64,000 nucleotides of DNA from Spinacia oleracea. Lineage: Eukaryota > Streptophyta > Magnoliopsida > Caryophyllales > Amaranthaceae. The notes under the pieces were generated by a model that did not search any database, was not told the DNA's origin, and saw nothing but the letters and a program-made list of their open reading frames with translations. This document shows, one piece after another, positions 45,082 through 56,641 of the stretch (positions are counted from its first letter, which is position 1; every line of letters starts with the position of its first letter). The stretch covers positions 107,418,141 to 107,482,140 of the forward strand of contig NC_079487.1 of NCBI RefSeq assembly GCF_020520425.1, given 5' to 3'. Position numbers and translations under genes: made by a program.

Positions 45082-47518
45082 GATAACTACAATAAAAGGT
45101 AAAGCAAGATTCAATATAATGTTTATCAAAAGTAGCAATTAAACAAATTCAATTCACTACTACCCTTTATTCAAAATTAGAAATCCCCATTGAATAAAGA
45201 ATTAACCAAGATCCCCTCCCACTACAATCAAACGGACTTTGGCCCTGCTACTTTAATTTATAGTATTCGAGGTAAGTAAACATTTTACTAATTATAACTG
45301 ATTATAACTCTTGGTAGACAGGTTAACAACTCTTTGTATTTTCCTATCTCTTAGCTTCAAAACCCAAAACTTTGTCTTTTGATAGTTTTGTTGAGTTAAA
45401 CCAAACATTAACATGTAAGTTTCAAAAACCTACCCTACTATCCCCGGAATTATAAGCAACACCCTGCTTTGGCAGAACCTATTACTCATGATCTAAGGCT
45501 TTATAGGTGTTGTATGGAAAAGCACATAAACTCAATATTATTTGGGACCTAAGTTTACTATGTTGGTTAATTAAAAGTGAACACATTGCTTTAAATAACC
45601 ACATACATAAACTCAATAAGCATTTTAAGGCAATATAAAATGCATAAAAATAAATGTGATCCTAGTATGGCCCCTAAAAAATAAGCTCAAATCTTTTTGG
45701 GTTTCTGTTCATCTTTCTTGGATCTCCATCCTTGAATTTCTGATTGAACCTTCTTACTCCATCGAGCTCATAATACGAACTTTATAATCTAATTTAAGTT
45801 TTAAATTAAATTACAACAATACAGAACGATGCGCAGATCGTATTTCAAAATTTACAAGAATACAAAACGATACGCAGATCGTATTTTCTATCCTGTTTTG
45901 GGCCATACTAGTCACTCGCCTGTAACAAGATATCATATATATTCCATACACGCATATAATATCAAACTATATTAAACACAAATTATTTACTTATTAACTG
46001 TTAATAAGCAAATAACTTTTCCAAAATAATTATAAAAACTTAAACAATTTAAGTTTAACATTACTTAGGAAACTTTATTATTTTAATTCAATTACTTATT
46101 TAAATATGGCTAGAATAATCTCATTAATCTTTAATTTGCATTAAAAGGAAATTTATTGATTTATGCTCAACTTAGAAAATATAATTTTCCAAAAAAATAA
46201 AAATATTACCAAAACTGATTTTTGGGAAATTTATTTAATTTATAACGGTTATTTAGGGAACTTTTCAAAATTGGACCTTGATTAGGAAAATCAGATTTTC
46301 CTTAATGCATTGTGAACCTGATTTACAAAATTCTCTTTTTTTTTATATTTTTTTATTTTAAATGTAACTGCAGTAGAAATCGCAGGCCGACGCAGTAGAA
46401 ATCGCTGTTGGCAAATGCGTCATGTTTAAGGGGCCGCCGGTAGAAACCGTCATGTAGAAACCGTCACCTCGCCGGTCGACGCAGTTAACCAGACCATGCG
46501 ATAAACGCCGACAGCAGAAGGCCAACAGCGATGGCCCGGAAGTCCGGATTCTGGACAGCAACCACCGCACGTCGAACGTGCGTGGTGTTGCTCTGCAGCA
46601 GGTCGCCGCTGCCCGACCGTCGCCTTTAGCAACCCTCCACCGTGGCTCCACCGTCGCAGGTGGGGCCACCCAGCCATGATGGGTTGTTCTATTTAAATTT
46701 TGGTAACAATTACCTAAATTAAATTAATCTTTATTCAACTTTTGTTAAAGATTAACAAAATTAATTAGGGTTTAATTATCCGAAAATAATGCTAGAAATT
46801 TTGAATAAATCAACAAACCTTAAACTGAATTTTAGGGTTGTTAAGAATCAGATTTCAATTTATAATCTTTATTAAAATTAAATCTAATAAGAATTCAAGA
46901 TTCAAGGAATAATTATCTCATTTTATTCAAATAATTCAGAAAATAACAATTAAAATCCGAAAAATTCGAATTAAATTATTAGGAGGTTCTATTGAATTTT
47001 CTTAACAAATAAAATCAAAAATTTTAATTGTTATCCTTAAATTTTATGATTAATCGAATTAAACATAAAAATTAACCAAATTCAATGATTAATATACAAA
47101 AATTCCGAAAAATAGTTAAAAAATTACCAAAAAAATTCGGCTTTTGTATAAAAAATAGGACATGATCAGTAGATTTATTTAAAAATTAAAAATCAAATCT
47201 TTAATTGTTAACAAATTATTTTCATGATTAATCTTATTAACCAATAAATAATTTAAAAACTGACGAATTTAATTTTAAAAAATCCGAAATTTTTTATGTG
47301 ATATTAACTGTTAATTCCAACCTTAGGTTAAAATTTTCGGAATTTTATAAATTTATTTTGAGCAAAAATTAAATAAATCACGATTTATTAATTCCAATCA
47401 ATTAATATCATATATTAATTTTGCAAATTCAAGCCATAAATAAATCTTCCCTTAATTGAATCAAAATAATAATGTTGCATACAATCATGATCATAAAATA
47501 TTATGCAAGAGGCTAAAA
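45082..47518 (-). other. Copia 5' leader
   Basis: 2.4 kb between primer site and gag, long for a Copia leader. Mostly AT-rich non-coding sequence with a GC-rich island at 46370-46680 that gives spurious ORFs. No env-like or captured gene recognised. Confidence 0.7.
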
Positions 47519-47527
47519 CTGATACCA
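47519..47527 (-). other. Copia primer-binding site
   Basis: On the minus strand TGGTATCAG one base after the 5' LTR, matching the 3' end complement of initiator-Met tRNA; the match stops at nine bases. Confidence 0.85.
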
Positions 47528-47528
47528 C

Positions 47529-48177
47529 TGTAGGAACATATAGATGCATAAAGCGGAATTTCAGGAAACAATTTCCTAACATCTATCACAGGATCTCATG
47601 CATAACAATAGTATAGATCAGATTAAGTCGAAAGAATAATCACCTTTGAAGCGTGTTCTCCCGTTCGTATGCAAGCTTCGAAGATCTTAGAGCCCCACTT
47701 GTTGCTCCTCTACTCAGTCCACAAGCACGAATTGAATCCCACGTATGCTAGTACGGAAGAGAACGATCACAATCTGTCTCTTGCTTTGTTTGGGATGTAC
47801 GGCGTTTAGAGAATGACAGTTAGGGTTTTGTGTTTGCTTTTTGTGTCAGATATTCAATTCACGTAGTTACTGAATCCCTGACATTATAACTATTATAATG
47901 TTTAGGGCTTTTAAGTTAACACAAAGCCCAACCTTATTTCTCTTAGCAGGCCGGTTGCCATAGGACCTTTTGGGCCCATTCCAATTAGTGCTTATATGTG
48001 TGACCTTATAGGATTAATATATTTTAGTTGTAGGTCCAATCAATATTGTCCTACTAATCACATTTATTCTCTAGCAAGCAAATATGATTATTTAAAATAA
48101 TTAATTTATTATCTTCATAATTAATTCCTATTTATATTTAGTAATTGTCGGAAATATCTAATGACATAATTCCTTCA
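47529..48177 (-). repeat. Copia 5' LTR
   Basis: 649 bp, same length as the other LTR; differences cluster in the last ~230 bp of the plus-strand reading. Confidence 0.97.
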
Positions 48178-48443
48178 AGACCGCCTAGTCATCCAATCTT
48201 CCACGTAATTGCTGGCGTTAGCATGTTGTCAACATTTAAAAAAAAATATACACTATTTTCTAATTTATTTTTCATTTCTTTTAACATTTTCTGTCTCTTC
48301 CTTATTTCACGTATCCCAAAATGCTTCTTTGATCATTAATATCTCTAATTGCGTGTAACTAAAAATTATAAAAAATTGATATTTGGAATCCTCACATTGA
48401 TACGAATTTAACAAGATCTCACTTGACTATGTTTGTTTTTATA

Positions 48444-48701
48444 CTTCCTCCGTCTTTTAATACTCGCAACGTTTGTTATTTCACGTATGCCAATGCACCA
48501 CTTTGATCATTTATATCTTAAATTCTCTTTATGCAAAAATTATAAAAAGTTGATATTTTGAAAATACACATTGAGACGAATCTAAAAAGATCTCACATGA
48601 CTATGTTTTATTTTATATAAAAAACACTACGAATAGTCAAAGTAGATTATATGAATAGTGGGAAAAGTCCAAACATTGCGAGTATTAAAAGACGGAGGAA
48701 G
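48444..48701. mobile_element. Stowaway MITE, complete
   Basis: Near-perfect TIRs CTTCCTCCGTCTTTTAATAC, TA on both sides (48442-48443, 48702-48703). 258 bp; sister of 26613-26871. Confidence 0.88.
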
Positions 48702-48714
48702 TATAATGTGAACC

Positions 48715-49640
48715 GCGTCTCTTGTGAGACTAGTCACACCATCAACTTGATGGTGTGACGAGTGCGAAACCAATAGCGTACCTCCCCTAAAACTATATAA
48801 AAAAAGTAACAGATCTAAACTATAGAAGTAACATACCTAAACTAAAAAAGTACCTCCTCTAAAATTATATAAAAAAAAGGTAACATGTCTAAACTATAGA
48901 AGTAACATACCTAAACTAAAAATGTACATCCCCTAAAACTACTCCGTATAAAAAAAGTAACATGCCTAAACTATAGAAGTGACATACCTAAACTAAAAAA
49001 AGGTACCTCTCCTAAAACTACTCCGTATAAACAAAATAACATGTCTAAACTATAGAAGTAATACATAAACTAAAAAGGTACTTCCCCTAAAACTAATCTG
49101 TATAAAAAAAGTAGCATGTCTAAACTATATAAGTAACATACCTAAACTAAAAAGGTACCTCCCCTAAAACTACTCCGTATAAAAAAAAGTAACATGTCTA
49201 CACTATAGAAGTAACATACCTAAACTAAAAAAATACCTCTTCTAAAATTATTAAAAAAAAAGTAACATGTCTAAACTATAGAAGTAACATACCTAAACTA
49301 AGAAAATATCTCCCCTAAAACTACTCCGTATTAAAAAAGTAACATGTATAAACTATAGAAGTAACATACCTAAACTAAAAAAAGTACTTCCTCTAAAATT
49401 ATTAAAAAAAAAAAGGTAACATGTCTAAACTATAGAAGTAACATACCTAAACTAAGAAGGTATCTCCCCTAAAACTACTCCGTATAAAAAAGGTAACATG
49501 TATAAACTATAGAAGTAACATACCTAAACTAAAAAAAGTATCTCCTCTAAAATTATAAAAAAAAGTAACATGTCTAAACTATAGAAGTAACATACCTAAA
49601 TTCGCAAGTGTGAGCTAGTCTCACCATCAGTTGATGGTGA
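48715..49640. repeat. 75-80-bp minisatellite between palindromic ends
   Basis: About 11 tandem units of 70-80 bp (ACTCCGTATAAAAAAAGTAA, then CTAAACTATAGAAGTAACAT). Ends carry GAGACTAGTC with CACCATCAACTTGATGGTGT on the left and AGCTAGTCTCACCATCAGTT then GATGGTGA on the right, i.e. inverted and internally palindromic. Looks like another small element with a repeat array; no duplication identified. Confidence 0.7.
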
Positions 49641-49747
49641 GGACAAGAATTTGTCAATTTGAGTAATGTGAAAGAATAATTTTCAAATTTAGTTAATAAA
49701 TAGGTCCAAAAAAGAAACGATACATCTATTGCGGAACGGAGGAAGTA

Positions 49748-50726
49748 GTTCTCAAGAACAAACCTCCTCGTGCATACGTAATATCTCAATTGTTATTGTT
49801 TTTTACTTTACTTTTTCCGTACCACCAACTTAGAGATCTTGGCTCCTCCACTGAAAAGACCAATGAGATTATAATGCAAATCATTTAAGATTATAATAAC
49901 CTGGTCAAAACTCAAGAGCTATAGCTACTTTAATTAGTAAGTGAAAAAGAACTTCTTTATACTATTAAAAGACAGGAGACTTTGGTGGCAATAGAGTTCC
50001 GTATGATCACATAAACTATCAATATTGGCATTTGCAATTACTCAACTTTCACCACTTTGATTTTAAACATGTCATTTTTGCTAATCTTCCCTCAAAATCA
50101 GGCTTAATAGTTGCATAATTAAGTGTTATGCAAATAAAGGGTTTAAATGTTTAATTATGCTTAGCCCACACCCCAATTGTAGCAAAAGGGGACCAAGTCA
50201 TGTCGTTCTCAATGTTAATGCAATGTTTTGGTTGAAATCATGCATTATTCCTAATTGTCAATACTAATGCTAAGGTATGTTGATTTTCTAATATGTCAAT
50301 ACTCAATAGTCAATCCGTACTAATGCTTAAGGTACTCCTGAATTACGAAAATTTATGTACGAAAATTTATGTAAGGCTAAGTTCGATCGTATGTGTTTAA
50401 TTAAGTTCGAAAAAAATAAAAGGAACAATTAAAATAAATTATGATAAGTGAAAATCAGGTCAATGGAAGTAAAGAAGTGTCCCCTTCATCCCCATATATT
50501 TTACCGGATAACATGTTTACATTTAGTTTACTTATTTATTATATATTCTCTCAATTTATAAAAATCGCAATAGTTTGACTAACGCGTTTATAAATGTACA
50601 AGTTTGTCAAATAATTATGCAATTAAGTACAAGTAAAATTTATTAAAACTTGGTAACATCAAACTATATACGAAGTTATGACTACAAAAAAAAAAACAAA
50701 AAAAAAACATCATGCTTTACAGCTTT
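49748..50726. other. Intergenic DNA, no gene seen
   Basis: AT-rich, no paired ends, no recognisable ORF. Confidence 0.55.
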
Positions 50727-50950
50727 AGGCTCCGTTCTATTCAACTTATTTTGTCTGAATTTAACTGAACTTACCTTAATTTATCCGAACTTATCTGAAC
50801 TTATTTTACGTAGAAAAAAAATTATTTTGTCTGAATTAAACTTTTTTGTGTGTGAAAATTTCTGAAAATAACATATTTTTTTACTAACCTTATATTACTC
50901 CATATCTAAACTTAACTGAAAGTCAAAATAAGTCGATCAAAATAGAGCCT
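50727..50950. mobile_element. Small TIR MITE (AGGCTCYGTTC family)
   Basis: Ends AGGCTCCGTTCTATTCAACT and, inverted, AGGCTCTATTTTGATCGACT, with CTTATTTTG following in both. Internal TTATCTGAACTTA-type repeats. Related to 21509-21699. Confidence 0.55.
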
Positions 50951-51112
50951 AACATTAATACAAGATTACAGGAACAACAAAAAAAAGTCAAATTGTTACG
51001 ATTATATGTGAGGGAATATTACGAATAAGAAGCAATGGCCTAATAGAGGAATTATGGATGGCCTGGGTCCTGGGCATTTACTTATTTGTGAAAGTTGACT
51101 CTTCAACTCGAT

Positions 51113-51679
51113 ATTTTTTTTGACGGAGAAAGAAAAATATTATTAATAATCAACCATATGACATCTACAATAATGAAATAGATCTGCATACCACATATTC
51201 AAAGAAATTACATAACTGTTAAAATTAAAACAATTACTCCTCTGCATCCTACACCACATCTCGTACTCCACCGCTTCTAGCTTGACGCGAGCAGTGATTT
51301 TCGATGTTTTTGCATCTTTTCAAGTAGAGCCCTTCGCAATCTGCGCACGAATTATTCTGATTGACGAGTTGAAGATAAACCCTAAACCTATACGAATCCA
51401 AATCTCATTCCCACTCTGAAACCCTAAAAAAATTCGCATCCATGGATGAGAATCAAGAACCTAGAAAACTCTATGAAAAACCAAAATAAAAAGGTAACAA
51501 CCCAAGAATAAATTGGGAATAAATCAACGAAAAAAAAAAAACCAAAATAAGACAAAACAAAACATGAAGAGTAAACAATGAAAAAACAAAAAGGATCGAA
51601 AATAGTTCAATTTCCAAATAAATTGGACTATTACCGGCCTAAATGATAAAAAAACTGAAACATTACAAGATTTTAGAGG
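51113..51679 (-). mobile_element. Short non-LTR retroposon, copy 2
   Basis: Opposite-strand copy of 18840-19418, with 8-bp duplication AACTCGAT (51105-51112, 51680-51687). The A-rich tail is on the left (GTCAAAAAAAATAT on the minus strand). The copy differs by several indels, including in the short ORF, which argues against strong selection on that ORF. Confidence 0.75.
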
Positions 51680-51899
51680 AACTCGATGTTGTATCTCAGT
51701 AATGACTTTTTATTTTCTTTGCGGGTCATACACAATTTGACTTTTCTATGGCGTCTAGTGAGATGGCCATATGCGCAGATTGATCAAGTTGGCCAGGTGG
51801 CTTGTGTCGCCTTAAAATCAATTATCGGCCCAGCCCGATCACAATATAGGACCCGCTACTCTATTAGGATATTATTGTAAGGTTTCAATCTAAATCCAA

Positions 51900-52127
51900 A
51901 AATGGTTGACTTTTACTCCTTTAACCATTACTTTGACTCTTAATATCTCTGATCGTGTGTAAGTAAAAATAATAAAAAATTAATATTTAGAAAACATTTA
52001 TCGATACGAATCTAACATGACCCCACATGACTAAAATTTCATTACGTACGAATCACAAAAAATGGGCAAAGTCGTAGTGTGAATAGTGTAAAAAATAAAT
52101 GGTGCGATATTTCCGGAACGGAGGAAG
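51900..52127. mobile_element. Stowaway MITE with decayed left end
   Basis: Right end CCGGAACGGAGGAAG then TA (52128-52129); the interior follows the 16469/48300 family (AACATGACCCCACATGACTA). Left TIR not recognisable. Confidence 0.6.
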
Positions 52128-52397
52128 TATAATATTCATTAATTGAATTCTACTTAACTAAATTTATTGAAGCCGGAAATCACTAAATTGTGCCGGAACT
52201 GGTATCACCGGCTACCCACTTGGTAACAGGTCCTATAAACGAGAATCGGAACGGGTTATATGCGGTTCCTAAATTTTTGAATTGGACCTGGTTCAGGTCG
52301 AACTGGCGGGTCCTTAACGAGTTACGATACCAAGTTCAAGAACTGGTACCCAAAATTTCTGTCTCAAGTGACCAAGTCCTAAACCACATGCCCACGA

Positions 52398-52949
52398 TTA
52401 AGGATGGACACGAACAGAACTGTTCGTGAACAACTCGGAATCGGTTTGATAAAAGTATTCATTTGTAAGTGAACCAAGTTTGAACTTAAATTTATGGTTC
52501 GATAACTAGACGAACTAAACTCAAACTCAATGGTGTTCGGCTCAAAAGCTCGTGAGTTCGTTAATATAAGAATAGTAATGTATATTTATGAGATTTTTAT
52601 ACTTCGTATATCGATAGTTTAATACCATTGTCTAAACTATCAAATAAATTACAAATAGAGGATAATATTTTACAAACTTGTCCAAGAAAAATACTATTAT
52701 AATGTTAGATCAAGAAAATTATTAATATATTACTGACATGTTGGTAAAATATGGTTTATCAGTTTATCGAGTCTAGGCTCGAAAAAGCTCAAAACTCGAT
52801 TCGAACTGGAAGAATTCTTATTAAGTTTGGCTCGATAAGGATTTTTAAGCTCGAGGTAATTCGAGCTCGAGTGCGAACTCGGAAACTTTTTACCAAGCTA
52901 AGCCGAGCCATATTAAAGTTCGGCTCAGTTCGGCTCGTGTCCACCTCTA
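52398..52949. mobile_element. hAT-type non-autonomous element, imperfect TSD
   Basis: Ends TAAGGATGGACACGA and, inverted, TAGAGGTGGACACGA. Flanks CCCACGAT / ACCACGAC match at six of eight positions. Subterminal TTCGGCTC/GAGCTCGA words. Older than the other hAT insertions here, judging by decay. Confidence 0.7.
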
Positions 52950-52957
52950 ACCACGAC

Positions 52958-54077
52958 TACGAGTAAACTAGATGGTCCAAAAATAGTTTCAAGAATATGA
53001 TACTAATATAATTTCATATATTTACATTAGTAATTTCCCAATTTGTTGAGCACTTCCCACCAAGAAATTTAAATGCTTGGATTTGTTTTTTCTCCCTTTA
53101 TTAGAGAATCACTATTTACAAATAATAAAATGTCAACATCTTGCTTCAACCAATTATAAACTTTGATTAAGACATGTCAACTTCAGTTTGTATGTCATTT
53201 ATTATTAAGGGACTATACCGATAACCATTTGTTTGATGAGAGTATGAAGATGTGTCAACATATCACATACGAAGTATGTAATAGCAAGTACATTTTTATG
53301 CACCTAACTTATCTCAAATTAATTGTGTGAACATTCATGATCAAACCTACTACTTGGAAACTATTGCCACTAATCTCACTATTATGTCTCTTTTTAAGCT
53401 TAATTAATCAAGAACTCTTCCCACTAATCTTTCCATGATAATCCTGAATTTACTACATTAATTATCCTCTTTGATCGATCTTGGATCAATCGATTTCTCA
53501 TTCTATATACTACGTGCCAACATTATGTGTTTATTAGTATGTATATAGTAAATCTCATGTTATGTTGATCGCATGAAGTTTCTATGAGTCTAAAACTCTA
53601 TCTATCTCTATACAACAGGTCATACCTGAATAAATTACTACCTTATACAAAAAACCCTTGTCCGTGCTACATAACATAGGTGTCGGATTCACTAATCAAT
53701 TTTATATTAGTGTATATATAAGGAGTAGTACCGATCGGAGTACATAAAATGATAAAATGGTCATGCAATACTGTACTGAGTACTAATTATTTTCTATCAA
53801 CAATTATTAACTTAAAACAGATTAGACCATTAAAGGGTTGTAGTCACGGTCAACATACATATAGGATGGGTATTTGGAAACTTAAAGTTGGTATATTTCT
53901 TAACATGATTTATTGAAAGATACAAGGGGTCACATAATATACGTCATTATATTAATTATTGATTATGATATGCTTATGATTGATAAATCTAGTCAATTTT
54001 ACATCAAAACTTTCATATCAAGACTTGTTTGTTAAATTCAAAAAAACTATACGGCTGGAGTACGTAGTACTACGAAG
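52958..54077. other. Intergenic DNA, no gene seen
   Basis: AT-rich, no convincing ORF or paired repeats. Confidence 0.55.
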
Positions 54078-54079
54078 TA

Positions 54080-54331
54080 TTTCATCTGTTCTGTTTTAGT
54101 TGTAACATTTATTGTTCACTCCAATTTTTGTAATGCAAGTGGATATGTAGTAAATTATTAACTATGCTGCCATTTTTTAGATATAATTAGGAAAAATTGT
54201 GGGTTATTGAATATGGATGAGGTAGTTTGGTAAATTTAAGTGGGTAAAGTTGCCAAAAATAGAAGGTTACAACTAAAAAGAAACTATCCAAAATAAAAAC
54301 GTCGCAACTTAATTAAAGAGGACGGAAGAAT
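54080..54331. mobile_element. Stowaway-like MITE
   Basis: Ends TTTCATCTGTTCTGTTTTAG and, inverted, ATTCTTCCGTCCTCTTTAAT, TA on both sides (54078-54079, 54332-54333). TIRs diverged, so moderately sure. Confidence 0.55.
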
Positions 54332-54333
54332 TA

Positions 54334-55309
54334 TTAATTAACTATATTAACACGGTAGATTTTCGCTTTCTGCTGAAATTATTATGAATCATAGAGACAA
54401 CAACAACACGTATTACGTGTACAGCTAAACATCAAGAAGCTCAAAAATGTCTTAATTAGTCTATTATGTAATATATGAAAAGTTCATATTAAGACTTCCA
54501 TGATAACAACGGAGTACGTACATAGTAATAGGTATGTTTAAATTAATTACAATACTTATATTGTGAAACCATCAATTTTCATCACTAAGTCCATTGAATG
54601 TGAGAGATTGAAGAAAACTTAAATGGGAAATTACGGTTTAAAAAATCCCAAGACCTCAAAAAATAAAAATAAAAATATAAATCTAATAACTAGTCAATTT
54701 TGAAAAGCATATGATGTTACCTAAAAACATACTTGTATCATTGTATGTGTTCATACTTCAATTTTCGTAATTTGATGAAAAATACTATTCCATACTATGT
54801 AGATATGAAAGACCATTGTACAGTAATTCCGAAGAATATAAAGATACAAAATGTACAAAATTGATGCATCAGAATTTTAGTATTGGGTACTGAAGCTACC
54901 AATAAAGACATGAATTAGGAATATATAACTACAAATATATATATATATATTTTATTTGAAATTCATAGAATATATATGTACATACTCCGTATTTCATATT
55001 CATTTGGAATGTCACACTACTTTATACTATACTCCGTATACCTTAGTCATTTACTCCGTACTAATTTATGACATTATATTTATATAACCAGTCTTTTAAA
55101 ACTAACATTACATATTTATACTCGGTATATATATATAATTGTATAGACATTAAAACTATGTTGTACGTTAATCCATAGTTTTAAAATTTAAACTAGCCAT
55201 ATACTGCTTTGCGTTCTATACATGAAAGAACATTCTGAAACGGAGGTAGTACTTAGCTTCAATTCTGTAGGTACTAATGAAATCGCAATGATCATCGTTA
55301 GTAGTTTGA
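54334..55309. other. 3' flank of the SHINE-like gene, no further gene
   Basis: AT-rich. A lone Stowaway end (GAAACGGAGGTAG then TA, about 55236-55250) sits 60-75 bp beyond the stop codon; its partner was not found. Confidence 0.5.
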
Positions 55310-56127
55310 TCAAGCTAATGAAGAGGCAGGGGGATTCCAGTTGAGGAGTTCTTCGATCATTTGTAACGCAGCTTTATCTTCTTCACTCATATCACCTCCT
55401 CCTCCTCCTCCTCCTGCCTCTAAAACCGAGGACGAGGTCGAATTCGAAGAGGGGGATGATAATGGTGAACCATCATTATCAGACAAGACACTCGTATTAG
55501 TATTAGTATTAGTATTAGTATTAGTATTAGTAGTAGTTTGCTTTGAATTAACTATCGCAGATTTACCAAGTTCAACCCGCATAACCCAACTGGAGCTTGG
55601 GCAACTTCCGGCTCTCTTTTGCCACACACCAATGTGGGAGTTATCGGTGTCGAGTCGAAGACAAGTGAGTGAAGGAGAAGGATCCTTGCAATACTTTTTA
55701 AGCTTAGCACTAAGTATCTCTGATAATGCTGAGTTAAATGGAGTTGTTTGTTGCCCATTTGTACCATTACTATTTGATGAATTGTGCTTCTCTCTTGGGA
55801 AATTAGTCTTTGCATTTTGACCATTCATTAGTATTGCTGCTTGATCATATGCCTTTGCTGCTTCCTCTGCCGTCTCGAATGTTCCTAGCCACACCCTCTT
55901 CTTCCTACATTGGTGGTACAAAACCATTTTTTACATATATAATTACCACTAATTTATCCAAAATTGAACCTTTAATTAAAATTGTGACAAAAAAAAATGA
56001 CATGTTACGGGGTATATATAGGTAAGGAGTACGGAGTAACTTACAATAAAGGGTGGCGGATTTCAGAAACCCAAGAGCCCCACTGGCGTTGCCTGACGCC
56101 TCTGAACTTCTTTGATGGAAGTACCAT
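55310..56127 (-). CDS. AP2/ERF transcription factor, SHINE/WIN1 clade
   Basis: Exon 1 is 56127..56045 ([20 protein letters not shown].. to HPLL), donor TT|GTAAGT; exon 2 is 55904..55310, acceptor ATGTAG; 225 residues. One AP2 domain (about 7-65) has the intron inside it after RHPL, the position used by the WIN1/SHINE group of ERFs. Next comes the clade's conserved middle region (about 88-140: [42 protein letters not shown]), an Asn-Thr repeat (about 149-162), a Ser-rich stretch, a Gly run and the C-terminal [14 protein letters not shown] motif. Known members are nuclear activators of cutin/wax biosynthesis genes; function here is inferred from this similarity. The upstream ATG at 56226 was rejected because it adds unrelated residues. 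Confidence 0.93.
55490..55531 (-). repeat. In-frame hexanucleotide repeat in the SHINE-like gene
   Basis: About six to seven ATTAGT units (ACTAAT on the coding strand), encoding alternating Asn-Thr. In-frame length change would alter only the linker. Confidence 0.9.
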
Positions 56128-56389
56128 GATGAACAGTCGACTCTCTCTCTCACACTCTGCAACAATGCCTATGCTAAACAGACAGACCCAACAATCAAAT
56201 GAGTTATTGATATTTTGCTCAGTCACTTGTTGCTCAAATATACTACTCCTATAGTCCTACCACACTTTAATTATAACCGTACTAGGGACAATATCGTAAT
56301 TACACTCTAATTAGACAGACCAATGAAAAACTAGTAGTAACTAAAAATAGAAAAAAAGTATATTTTAGGATATGCGAATAAGCTACAAG

Positions 56390-56633
56390 CAGGGGCGGAA
56401 CCAGAAATTATACATAGGGACGTCAAATTTCAACAAATATTTTTTATAACAGAAAATCAATTATAAAATCGAGGGAGCTAAGAATTGAACATTATATCTC
56501 CAAGAGGCTCTAATTTTTAAGGAAAATAACCACTTGAGCTATACTAGACATGTGCTTTTATAGTGCATATTTAATAGTTAAACATATCATGGGGGGTCAT
56601 GACCCCCGCCTACTTCCCCTAATTCCGCCCCTG
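56390..56633. mobile_element. hAT-type MITE upstream of the SHINE-like gene
   Basis: Ends CAGGGGCGGAACCAG and, inverted, CAGGGGCGGAATTAG, perfect 8-bp duplication GCTACAAG (56382-56389, 56634-56641). 244 bp. Starts about 260 bp upstream of the ATG, so within or next to the promoter. Confidence 0.88.
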
Positions 56634-56641
56634 GCTACAAG

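Larger units (their letters stand above)
39631..48177 (-). mobile_element. Ty1/copia LTR retrotransposon, complete but defective
   Basis: 8.5-kb element between 649-bp LTRs (TG..CA) with a perfect 5-bp duplication AGACC (39626-39630, 48178-48182). Minus-strand order is LTR, primer-binding site, long leader, gag, zinc knuckle-protease-integrase, reverse transcriptase-RNase H, polypurine tract, LTR; integrase before RT is the Copia order. The LTRs differ at six positions by my reading (about 0.9%). The coding region is broken by frameshifts and stops, so it cannot act alone. Confidence 0.97.
48300..49745. mobile_element. Stowaway MITE of the 16469 family, split by later insertions
   Basis: The left part (48300-48443) matches 16500-16600 plus 16903-16940. 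The right end (CGATACATCTATTGCGGAAC then GGAGGAAG, TA 49746-49747) matches 16995-17023. The far-left TIR is missing. About 1.2 kb of inserts lie between. Confidence 0.55.

Noticed and set aside
55341..55820. 159-codon plus-strand ORF
   Set aside because: Antisense shadow of exon 2 of the SHINE-like gene; its Val-Leu run is the reverse of the Asn-Thr repeat.
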